A stretch of 22,724 nt of DNA from CAZEMR01 sp964513465. GTDB taxonomy: Bacteria > Bacteroidota > Ignavibacteria > Kapaibacteriales > UBA2268. The stretch spans positions 1-22,724 of the forward strand of contig CAZEMR010000049.1 of assembly GCA_964513465.1 (NCBI GenBank). Direction: 5' to 3'. Within the stretch, counting starts at the first letter, position 1. The number at the start of each line of letters is the position of its first letter. The position numbers were made by a program, and so were the translations under genes. Below the pieces are notes generated by a model, which saw only the letters and a list, made by a program, of their open reading frames with translations, was not told the origin of the DNA and ran no database searches. Of the stretch, positions 8,253 to 15,138 are shown in pieces.

Positions 8253-8279
8253 GCTCCCTTAGTCAGGGAGCTTTTTTTT
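8253..8279 (+). terminator. Intrinsic terminator ending the ccm/TlpA unit
   Basis: GCTCCCT (8253-8259) pairs perfectly with AGGGAGC (8265-8271) around a 5-base loop and is followed by eight T (8272-8279). It lies 27 nt after the TlpA-like stop codon. It is the clearest intrinsic terminator on the plus strand here. Confidence 0.9.
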
Positions 8280-8337
8280 GAAACTTTAGCATTTGATTTT
8301 CGTATCAATCTATTATTCACTAACTTATGAAAATCGA

Positions 8338-8775
8338 ATGAAAGTCATCCCCCCCTTTATTGTTTTGATTTGCCTGCTGTTGGTAATCGGATCATTTTTT
8401 GCGATCACTTCATTTAATATAATCAGTTTCCCCTGGAATCTTTCAGGTCTGCTATTTATTTATGCAGGGATTGCTCTGAACGGCGAAGCTCGAAAACAGT
8501 TCAAAGAACATTCCACTCCTCACAATTTTGATGAACCTAAAGCTATGATTAACACCGGGATATTCGCTAAAACGCGGAATCCCATGTACTTGGGCATGTC
8601 GCTGTTCATTCTCGGGATTGCTCTATGCTTCGGAAATCTAATTGGTCTGCTTGCGGCACCGGCTTTTGCGGCAATTGCAAACGCCATCTATATCCCCTTC
8701 GAAGAAAAGGAGTTAAGGATGGCGTTCGGCGAAAGTTATGATAATTACAAATCCACTGTGCGTCGCTGGATTTAA
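8338..8775 (+). CDS. Integral membrane methyltransferase family (isoprenylcysteine/PEMT-like)
   Basis: 145 residues from the ATG at 8338; an in-frame TTG at 8293 would add 15 residues but has no ribosome site. Hydrophobic helices lie at about 5-27, 33-47 and 85-118. The motif TGIFAKTRNPMYLG (73-86, with R80-N81-P82 and Y84) and the C-terminal stretch EEKELRMAFGESYDNYKS (122-139) are the SAM-binding signature of the ICMT/phospholipid methyltransferase superfamily. The substrate cannot be told: bacterial members methylate varied lipids or are uncharacterised. It follows the terminator of the ccm unit, so it is probably a separate transcript. Its stop codon directly touches the stop codon of the convergent lipoprotein gene. 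Confidence 0.8.
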   Translation: MKVIPPFIVLICLLLVIGSFFAITSFNIISFPWNLSGLLFIYAGIALNGEARKQFKEHSTPHNFDEPKAMINTGIFAKTRNPMYLGMSLFILGIALCFGNLIGLLAAPAFAAIANAIYIPFEEKELRMAFGESYDNYKSTVRRWI

Positions 8776-9513
8776 TCACAAATTCGGAGGCATTATGGTC
8801 GATTTGATCATGCGGCCATCTTTCATTGTGGCTTCCATACCCACGAGGCCGAATTTATGATTGGCGTAATATGTTATTTTTTCGATTACCGGGTCGTTCA
8901 TTGTTTGTTCGACTTTTATGACTTTGATCAGCCAGAATGCGATCGAATAATCGTCCTCGGTTGAGCGATAAGTGACCTCGCGTGTTATTTTTTCGCCATC
9001 TTCGGTTGTGAATTCATATTTATCCCCGACTTTGGCGGAATATTTGGCAACGGTGAAGGGCTTGCTCTCGTCGCCCTTGCTGTAAACAAAGTCCTGGATG
9101 CCTTCGGATGTGATTTTGCCCTTGATTTCGAATTCCAGCTTCAGGTTATCTTTGTCGCTGGTGTCGATCGTAAATCCGAATTTTTCTTTGTACGAATCGA
9201 ATACCTGGCGTTTCATGTCGTCGGTCAGTTCCTGGGTGCCGAGCAGGGTATCGATATTTTTCATGTTTTCCTGGTTGGTTGTAAATATCCCCTTGAGCGT
9301 TACTATCCCATTGTCGTTTTTAGTAATTACGACGCTGTCGCTTATAGCCGAAAGCGCCTTGTTATAATTGCCGCCAAGCGTAAGGCTGATTCCGAATTCG
9401 CTGCCGGGCTTGCTGAATTCTACATCGGTGCTGCCGCCGATTTCGTTGGGCCCGAGCGCTTCCTCGCAACTGAGAAATGCAAATAATGCGATGATAAAAA
9501 GTAGCTTTTTCAT
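8776..9513 (-). CDS. Uncharacterised lipoprotein
   Basis: 245 residues. The N-terminus MKKLLFIIALFAFLSC is a lipoprotein signal with the modified cysteine at C16. An AAGGA Shine-Dalgarno stands about eight bases before the ATG. The mature part is polar and beta-rich in appearance, with Lys/Asp/Glu-rich strands and no cysteines after C16. I recognise no domain. Repeated strand-like segments (VVITKNDNGIVTLKG, LKLEFEIKGKITSEG, KYEFTTEDGEKITREVTYR) suggest a beta-barrel or lipocalin-like fold, which is a guess. It is transcribed alone, convergent with the methyltransferase gene. The only GC-rich hairpin upstream belongs to the preceding minus-strand gene. Confidence 0.75.
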   Translation of the reverse strand: MKKLLFIIALFAFLSCEEALGPNEIGGSTDVEFSKPGSEFGISLTLGGNYNKALSAISDSVVITKNDNGIVTLKGIFTTNQENMKNIDTLLGTQELTDDMKRQVFDSYKEKFGFTIDTSDKDNLKLEFEIKGKITSEGIQDFVYSKGDESKPFTVAKYSAKVGDKYEFTTEDGEKITREVTYRSTEDDYSIAFWLIKVIKVEQTMNDPVIEKITYYANHKFGLVGMEATMKDGRMIKSTIMPPNL

Positions 9514-9687
9514 AGAATTGTCCTTTGAAATATTACGGGATGTGATTTCATAAATTACGAAATCCAGTAAAATTTTACAGTTAATTTATACTCATTTAAT
9601 TCTCATTTATAGTATAGTTATATATGAATTTATCATTGGGATTATATCATATCATCTAATTGGTATTTATGCAATAGTCCACATTTA

Positions 9688-9729
9688 CTTAAACCAGGCT
9701 GATTGTGAATCAAAAATCATTGGTTTAAG
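9688..9729. repeat. 9-bp perfect inverted repeat in the 297-nt gap 9514-9810
   Basis: CTTAAACCA (9688-9696) and TGGTTTAAG (9721-9729) are perfect inverted copies 24 bases apart. A smaller hairpin, GATT-GTG-AATC (9701-9711), nests inside. It lies upstream of the lipoprotein gene and downstream of the T9SS gene's terminator. Apart from this repeat and that terminator, I see only AT-rich sequence in the gap. The repeat could be an operator or an RNA hairpin in a leader. Confidence 0.4.
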
Positions 9730-9757
9730 ATTATATTTATATGCCTTCTCCAAATTA

Positions 9758-9791
9758 AAATCCCCCGTAAGCTGCGGCCTGCGGGGGATTT
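9758..9791 (-). terminator. Intrinsic terminator of the T9SS surface-protein gene
   Basis: AAATCCCCCG (9758-9767) pairs perfectly over 10 bp with CGGGGGATTT (9782-9791) around a 14-base loop. On the minus strand the stem is followed by a T-rich run (TTTTAATTT, counting the stem end). It lies about 20 nt past the stop codon of the 1056-residue protein gene. Confidence 0.75.
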
Positions 9792-9810
9792 GTGTGAATT
9801 AATACAGAAA

Positions 9811-12800
9811 TCAGCGCATGACGGCGAACATTTTGGTATATGTCCGGCCGCGCCAGATCATTTGCAAATAATACATGCCCTGGGGCCAGCCGCCTGAGGC
9901 GATGCTGAGCGAGTGCGGGCCCGCGCTCATCGCGATGGATTCAAGCGGGACGGCCTGAAGCTCGCCGAAGCTGTTCCAGATTCGAAGGGTTACTTCGCCG
10001 GCGTCGGGGACGATGAATTCCACATTTGCGGCGCCGGATACGGGATTGGGCTGGATATCCACACCAGCGCTAAGCAATTCACCGGCCTCGGGCGCCGAGA
10101 CGTTCAGAGTGCTGACGTCGTATGTGCCGGTCGGGGCCTCGGAATTGCCCGCATGGTCGATTGCTATGGAATATAGCTTGTAGACGGGGCCGTCCTCTGC
10201 GGCGAAGTAGAACTGCGTCTCTTTGGTCGTATACATCGGCTCGAAGGGGCCATCGTCCTCGGATATATATATAACATATTCCGCGATGCCGCTCTGGGAG
10301 TCCGATCCGCTGATTTCGAGTCGATAGACATTTTCCTGTTTTGTATAATAAATGCCTTCGATTTTACTGCCTGGCGGATCAAGATCGAGTGTATTGAGAT
10401 ATTCATTCGTCACGATCGGCTCGTTCAGGTCGAAGAATATCTTCGCGCGGGCGCGTATTTCCGAATCGTTCGCAAGTCCTTCCTTCAGCTTGACCGCGTA
10501 AGATACACTGCCTTCGCCTTCGGGGGAGTTTACGTTCGGCGGCAGGAATCCGCCGTCGGGGTCTTCGGTCAGCGCCATATTGGATTTGTCGAGTGTGATG
10601 AACTGCCAGCGTGCAAGGCCTGTTTCGGGATCGAACACGGCATTGACGCGGACGATATTCATGGAATTATCCGGCTGGTCGATATCCAGTGTGAATTCCT
10701 GCAATCCCGGCAGCGGCATATACGTATGCCCGCCGAAAGCGAACATCCCGAACGCAAACGTCGAAAAATCGAATCGTTCGGAGTCGAGGGTATCGACTAT
10801 GACTACCTCCTGGGCCGGAGCGGTGGCGCTCTCCTTATTCTCGAAGAATATTGTGTAGGAAAATGCGTCGGTATTCAGATAATTTTTATCGGTGAATCCC
10901 GGCGGACCGACTATCTCGTTGGGGTCGAAACTCGAAACCGCCGATACATTCTTCTGGCCGTTTTTATATTTATCATAGCATTCTCGGCCGGCCTTGAGTC
11001 CGCCATATATATTGTTAGCTACCGAAATCGCCGCAATCGCCGTTCCAACTGCCTGCTTGATTGGCAGCAGATCGGTTGCGCAGCCGGCAATCGTCAGCGA
11101 ATAATCCTTGATCGTATTGCCCCAGCTCCAGAATGTCTCGCCCCATGATTTGGGGCGTTTATATTCCGGATTGGTTGGCTCGGGCGCAAGGTATTCCGCC
11201 GGTGCAAATGCCAGATTGAGCACGGAATTGGCGCAGCCCACTCCCGGAATTGCATAATTCACTATATCGGCTATTCCGTCCTTCATTGCCTGGGCCATTA
11301 CCGCTCGCAGGCATGCCGCGGTCTTTTTGTCCTCGATGGTGCTAAGCGGCGAGTCCCGCTTGACGATAACGCCATCCGGGCCGACTTCGAACATTGGCTC
11401 GTTCATCCACACATAGGCTCTGAAGCTTTCGTTGGTGACAATCCGCAGCTTCACCTGGCCGCTCAATCCTGCGGGGATCACAGGGATATAGAATGTATAC
11501 AGCCGCACGCGCTCGGGGCCGTCGAAGAATCCGACGCGCTCGTAATAGTCCGGCTCGTCGAGCACGGTCTGGTAGTCCGGATTGTCCTTCCAGTGCTCGC
11601 TTATTTTTATATTTAAATTCCTGAATTCGATGTCCATTCCGTCCGGCATTGTGAACAGCAGATACACCGGCACGCCGAGCGCATCGGTATTGCCCGTATT
11701 GCCGAAGTCGATGGTATAGGTCTGCCAGCGTCCGAATAGAATTCTGTCGCGACCGTTGAATGAAATATAGGGCTCGGGCAGTTCCCCCGGAACGATCTCG
11801 AATGCGTCCTCGAGCCGCCAGATTTCGCCGCCGGGAAGCTCGACAGCGACGTCGTAGGTGCCGGTTTCTTTGTCGTACAGATCGAACCGCGCCGAGATTG
11901 CGTCCAGCCGCGCGAGGAATTCGTCCTCGGCGTCGAGATATTTCTCGCCGTCTTTTTCGAGCCAGACCTCGGAGCCGTCCTCGAGTCCGCCGCCATAGAC
12001 CAGCACGCTTGCCCAGCCGGAATTACCAGCGCTTTTGGCAACGACTTCGCGAAGGCCGTTGACCGTTGCGATCTGGCAGAGGGTATCCGCGCCGAGCTTA
12101 TTGGTAGCGATAAGGCACACGTCATATACGCCGGGAGTGGTGTATTCATGCGTGGGGTTGACATCGGTCGATAACGCGCTGCCGTCGCCGAAGTCCCATT
12201 CGTACGCTCCGCCGAAGGTAGTTTTATTCATAAATGTATATGTATTTATCGTACTATACATTTCGAAATCGGCTTCGGGGATGAACAGCCGTGTATGGGG
12301 CGAACTCCACAGGCCGCCTGCGTCGAGGAACTGAATGCCGAACGATTCGGTTTCGTCAGAGGGGATCGGCACCATAAAATTCAAAGCCGATTCGGCCATT
12401 GGCTCTGGAAGATCGACATTCACAGCGCTGCCGAAGTCGCCATCGAACCAGTAGCGGTATTTTGTTATTAAATTATTTTCCTCATTAGAATTACCCATTT
12501 TGAAAATCAGAGCGGAATGCGGCACGGAGTAATTCCCGCCCGCATCGAGGAATCGGATGTGAAATATATGGAAGCCGTTATCGAGTGACGACATATCCAT
12601 CAAATCATCCAGCAGAATTTCGCCGGATTCATCGACTTCGCCGGATTGCCGCATATCGAATTTGCCTTCGGTCCAGTATTCGTATGCGGTAATTTCGTTT
12701 TCGGCTCCGTCGTTGCCGATCATTTTATATATGAGCTTCGAAATCGGCGAGCTCCAGCGCCCCTGGCTATCGGCAAAGCGGATGTGGAACATGTGGAATC

Positions 12801-12981
12801 CCTGCCCTGCCGAGGATAAATCTATGTCCTCCTGCAAATAAAATTCTTCGCTTGGCGAAACGCTTTCGCCGCTTTTGGCCATGAAGTTGTCGTCGAGCCA
12901 GTACTCGTATTCAACAATCCGGTTTTGCGCCGCAGAAGAATAAACAAGCAGAAGGAAAACGAGTAGTCGTAATGCTCTCAT
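9811..12981 (-). CDS. Large secreted modular protein with PKD domain and T9SS sorting domain
   Basis: 1056 residues. Signal peptide about 1-18. Three N-terminal repeats (20-94, 95-168, 169-240) each start with a YxYW segment and end near FxDxxGxWSxP. Next come a PKD domain (about 241-309, with YEWDFGDGS and PGVYDVCLIA), an IPT/TIG-like stretch (310-400) and a beta-rich region to about 545. A helical cysteine-containing segment (about 550-680) follows. From SSFDPNEIVGPPG (683-695) begins a domain of the kind found as a conserved repeat in Bacteroidota secreted proteins (TIFFENKE, VVIVDTLDSERFD). An Ig-like domain follows, and the type IX sorting domain occupies about 971-1056 (VDIQPNPVSGAANVEF to GMYYLQMIWRG). 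That C-terminal domain directs export through the Por secretion system and surface attachment. The function is unknown; adhesion or surface structure is plausible. AAGGA precedes the ATG. Confidence 0.9.
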   Translation of the reverse strand: MRALRLLVFLLLVYSSAAQNRIVEYEYWLDDNFMAKSGESVSPSEEFYLQEDIDLSSAGQGFHMFHIRFADSQGRWSSPISKLIYKMIGNDGAENEITAYEYWTEGKFDMRQSGEVDESGEILLDDLMDMSSLDNGFHIFHIRFLDAGGNYSVPHSALIFKMGNSNEENNLITKYRYWFDGDFGSAVNVDLPEPMAESALNFMVPIPSDETESFGIQFLDAGGLWSSPHTRLFIPEADFEMYSTINTYTFMNKTTFGGAYEWDFGDGSALSTDVNPTHEYTTPGVYDVCLIATNKLGADTLCQIATVNGLREVVAKSAGNSGWASVLVYGGGLEDGSEVWLEKDGEKYLDAEDEFLARLDAISARFDLYDKETGTYDVAVELPGGEIWRLEDAFEIVPGELPEPYISFNGRDRILFGRWQTYTIDFGNTGNTDALGVPVYLLFTMPDGMDIEFRNLNIKISEHWKDNPDYQTVLDEPDYYERVGFFDGPERVRLYTFYIPVIPAGLSGQVKLRIVTNESFRAYVWMNEPMFEVGPDGVIVKRDSPLSTIEDKKTAACLRAVMAQAMKDGIADIVNYAIPGVGCANSVLNLAFAPAEYLAPEPTNPEYKRPKSWGETFWSWGNTIKDYSLTIAGCATDLLPIKQAVGTAIAAISVANNIYGGLKAGRECYDKYKNGQKNVSAVSSFDPNEIVGPPGFTDKNYLNTDAFSYTIFFENKESATAPAQEVVIVDTLDSERFDFSTFAFGMFAFGGHTYMPLPGLQEFTLDIDQPDNSMNIVRVNAVFDPETGLARWQFITLDKSNMALTEDPDGGFLPPNVNSPEGEGSVSYAVKLKEGLANDSEIRARAKIFFDLNEPIVTNEYLNTLDLDPPGSKIEGIYYTKQENVYRLEISGSDSQSGIAEYVIYISEDDGPFEPMYTTKETQFYFAAEDGPVYKLYSIAIDHAGNSEAPTGTYDVSTLNVSAPEAGELLSAGVDIQPNPVSGAANVEFIVPDAGEVTLRIWNSFGELQAVPLESIAMSAGPHSLSIASGGWPQGMYYLQMIWRGRTYTKMFAVMR

Positions 12982-13009
12982 AAGTATTTTCCTTATAAAT
13001 ATTTACTGC

Positions 13010-14047
13010 TTATTTATTCTGCGCTTTTACGCGGATTTCGACCTTCAGATGGCCTTCGGGATTCGTAGCGGTCGAAATTCTTTTTTCGATAATCTGCGGG
13101 TTAATCGGTGCGCCGCCATCCTTAAATGGATACGGGCCGCCGTAGATTCCCACCTGAGCGCCGTCGGTGCCGGTAATAGCTCCGAGCGCTGTCGGAGTCA
13201 GATGATAATCATGCGAGAATTCGAATGAGCCGCCGGACTGATCGACGAAAAGGTCCTCGCGGTCGATGCGGACATTGCCCTCGATCATCGTATATCCATA
13301 TGGGACAATATCTTCGGTTGAGCAATACAAATTATTTATCAGATGATTCTCATTACGGCTGTTGGTTATCTGCATATTCCCGACCGGGAAAATATTGTTG
13401 CGAACAATGCAACCTACTGTGGAATTGAAGGTTATGTTGTCAATCGTAATAATAATATTGTTCTCGATAATTGCATTTTTGCAGACAGTAATCGCGCGAT
13501 CGGTCACAGATGTCTGATAAACAATATTGTTGGCAAAAACGGTATTCGCGGCGTCACCGCCGTGGAAAGCGCCGGCAATAATATTTTCCGTAATCGTGAA
13601 TCCGGTGCCACTCTGAATGCAATTCCAGCAGTGCGCAAGGTATAGCCCGTGGATGTAGCATCTCGTAATCGTAAAATCGCTGACAGTATTGTCGTCGCTG
13701 CCCGTACCGAAAAACATTCCGCCCGACATACGAATGCCCTGAACCGAGCCTCCGTCAGCGCCAGTATAAATTTTTAATGATCCGGAGAAAACGGTGGTTT
13801 CGCCGTCGCCGTCGTATGGGTTGTAGCCGGCGCCGACCATGTGGACGCCTTTGTCGAAATAGAGATCGGAAACGTCGTAGCTTCCGGCGGGAACATAGAT
13901 AAAATCGCCCGTCCGGGCTGCATCCATAGCGTCGGAAAGCGTTTCGTAAGCGTTGGAAGTCGAGCCGCTCTGGACAATAATGTCGGCGGCGTTGGCATTT
14001 AATCCGACAATGAGGATAAATGCGAGAGAAAGCAGATACTTAGGCAT
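13010..14047 (-). CDS. Secreted right-handed beta-helix (pectin lyase-fold) protein
   Basis: 345 residues with a signal peptide (about 1-20, ending NANA). Early on it has AYETLSDAMDAARTGDFIYV and PAGSYDVSDLYFDKGVHMVG, typical of the start of parallel beta-helix proteins. Then come many short N/I-rich rungs such as ITENIIAGAFHGG, VFANNIVYQ, AIIENNIIITID and IVRNNIFPVG. The tail contains DGAQVGIYGGPYPF, a segment common at the end of such proteins in Bacteroidota. No catalytic residues of a polysaccharide lyase could be assigned. It has no T9SS sorting domain, so it may be periplasmic or depend on another route. The T9SS protein gene starts 28 nt downstream, so the two are probably co-transcribed. 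AAGGGTG precedes the ATG. Confidence 0.85.
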   Translation of the reverse strand: MPKYLLSLAFILIVGLNANAADIIVQSGSTSNAYETLSDAMDAARTGDFIYVPAGSYDVSDLYFDKGVHMVGAGYNPYDGDGETTVFSGSLKIYTGADGGSVQGIRMSGGMFFGTGSDDNTVSDFTITRCYIHGLYLAHCWNCIQSGTGFTITENIIAGAFHGGDAANTVFANNIVYQTSVTDRAITVCKNAIIENNIIITIDNITFNSTVGCIVRNNIFPVGNMQITNSRNENHLINNLYCSTEDIVPYGYTMIEGNVRIDREDLFVDQSGGSFEFSHDYHLTPTALGAITGTDGAQVGIYGGPYPFKDGGAPINPQIIEKRISTATNPEGHLKVEIRVKAQNK

Positions 14048-14265
14048 AGTATCACCCTTGAGGATAATAAGTGGTTATATAGGGATTGGATAAATTAAAT
14101 TTACGAAAAATCTCACATTTGTATAATTAATTTGTATTAATAATTTACAAACTTCAAGATATTATTTGTCCTGCTCACAATTTAATCTGACATTTTTCTC
14201 AAAATAGCTGTGGACTTTTCATAAAACAATAAAAAACTTCGGGAAGTGCACTTTTTGTTACCTCC

Positions 14266-14302
14266 AAAAAAAAAGCCCTTAAGTTATATATAACCTAAGG
14301 GC
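14266..14302 (-). terminator. Intrinsic terminator downstream of the tRNA
   Basis: GCCCTTA (14275-14281) pairs with TAAGGGC (14296-14302). Inside, GTTATA (14283-14288) pairs with TATAAC (14289-14294), giving a long hairpin broken by one A/C mismatch. On the minus strand it is followed by nine T (bases 14274-14266). It lies 13 nt past the 3' end of the tRNA and so closes that transcript. The 218-nt AT-rich stretch 14048-14265 beyond it leads to the beta-helix gene and contains no gene; I could not assign a promoter there. Confidence 0.85.
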
Positions 14303-14315
14303 CTGAATTCTTTCG

Positions 14316-14389
14316 TACCGGAGGAGGGATTTGAACCCCCGACACTCGGATTATGATTCCGATGCTCTAACCAACTGAGCTACTCCGGC
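14316..14389 (-). tRNA. tRNA with CAT anticodon (elongator Met, or Ile2)
   Basis: The 74-nt minus-strand sequence folds as a full cloverleaf. The acceptor stem is GCCGGAG/CTCCGGT, the D arm GCTC/GAGC with an AGTTGGTTA loop, and the anticodon stem TCGGA/TCCGA around ATCATAA. The variable loop is GTGTC, the T arm GGGGG/CCCTC with loop TTCAAAT, and A73 is the discriminator. CCA is not encoded. The anticodon stem lacks the three G-C pairs of initiator tRNA, so this is either elongator Met or the lysidine-modified Ile tRNA; I favour Met. The first acceptor pair is G1-U72, a wobble. Confidence 0.93.
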
Positions 14390-14406
14390 GACCATTTCAG
14401 AGATTT

Positions 14407-14438
14407 CAAATTTACGAATTTATCGGATATTGTCCAAA
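14407..14438 (-). promoter_or_regulatory. Bacteroidota-type promoter driving the tRNA
   Basis: On the minus strand TTTG (14438-14435), a 20-base spacer and TAAATTTG (14414-14407) form a full match to the Bacteroidota -33/-7 pattern. Transcription would start near 14400, about 11 nt before the tRNA 5' end. It sits in the 53-nt gap between the nuclease gene and the tRNA. With the terminator on the other side, the tRNA forms a self-contained unit. Confidence 0.6.
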
Positions 14439-14442
14439 GATT

Positions 14443-15057
14443 TTATGAACTTTCCAATAATCTTTTTATTTCGTCTCTGAGATCGGCTGCGCGCTCATAG
14501 TCTTCTTCGTTGATTGCTTTGTCCAGCTGGGTCTGAAGATGGTCCACCCGGGATTTGGGTTTCTCGGGTTCTTCTTGTTTCTCCTGCTGGCGTTTCAGGT
14601 ATTCGAGCGTTTCGTCTTCTTCGCCTCCCTCGAGTCCGGGCTCTTCCATTTCGGATTCAGCAGCGAGTCCGGTTTCCTCGAGTATCGACTCTTCGACGTA
14701 TATCGGCGCGCCGCAGCGCACTGCCAGAGCTATGGCGTCGCTCGGGCGGGCGTCGATCTCCTTGTCGGTGGTGTCGAATATCAAGCGGGCGTAGAATGTG
14801 CCTTCGCGCAGCTCGTTTATATATACTTCGCTGAGGCCGGAGCCAAAGGAATCTATCATATTTTTTAACAAATCATGAGTCATCGGACGTGGCGGCACCA
14901 CTCCCTCCATCTCAAGAGCAATGGCCTGTGCCTCGAATGCGCCGATTATGATTGGCAGCCGGCGATTGCCATCGACTTCCTTGAGTATTAACGCATAAGC
15001 ATTATTACTTGCGGGCGATGCTGACAGTCCTAAGACCATAAGTTGTATTTTGTCCAT
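14443..15057 (-). CDS. Bifunctional nuclease (DUF151/BFN) with C-terminal UVR motif
   Basis: 204 residues from the ATG at 15057. An in-frame TTG at 15075 would add six residues, but the family starts close to MDKIQLMVLG. The BFN domain covers about 1-135, with LPIIIGAFEAQAIAL, RPMTHDLLKNMID and the conserved DARPSDAIALAVRCGAPIYV segment. A very acidic linker (Glu/Gly-rich, about 138-165) leads to a UvrB/UvrC-type coiled-coil motif, LDKAINEEDYERAADLRDEI, near the C-terminus. In UvrB and UvrC this motif mediates protein-protein contact. BFN proteins are reported to cut DNA and RNA, but their bacterial role is poorly understood. It lies 63 nt downstream of etfA on the same strand and may be co-transcribed. 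Confidence 0.87.
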   Translation of the reverse strand: MDKIQLMVLGLSASPASNNAYALILKEVDGNRRLPIIIGAFEAQAIALEMEGVVPPRPMTHDLLKNMIDSFGSGLSEVYINELREGTFYARLIFDTTDKEIDARPSDAIALAVRCGAPIYVEESILEETGLAAESEMEEPGLEGGEEDETLEYLKRQQEKQEEPEKPKSRVDHLQTQLDKAINEEDYERAADLRDEIKRLLESS

Positions 15058-15138
15058 GCTGTTTTTGTCGTTCAATTTTTAAAATACATAATTCAGATAA
15101 AAAGACTTTACAGCACATGTTTTATTGCATTTCCGGGC

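Noticed and set aside
14117..14137. Two copies of ATTTGTAT 13 bases apart, considered as direct-repeat binding sites
   Set aside because: Short, AT-only apart from one G, in a region where such matches are expected by chance.
14283..14294. GTTATATATAAC palindrome as a separate operator
   Set aside because: It forms the upper stem of the tRNA terminator hairpin, which explains it fully.
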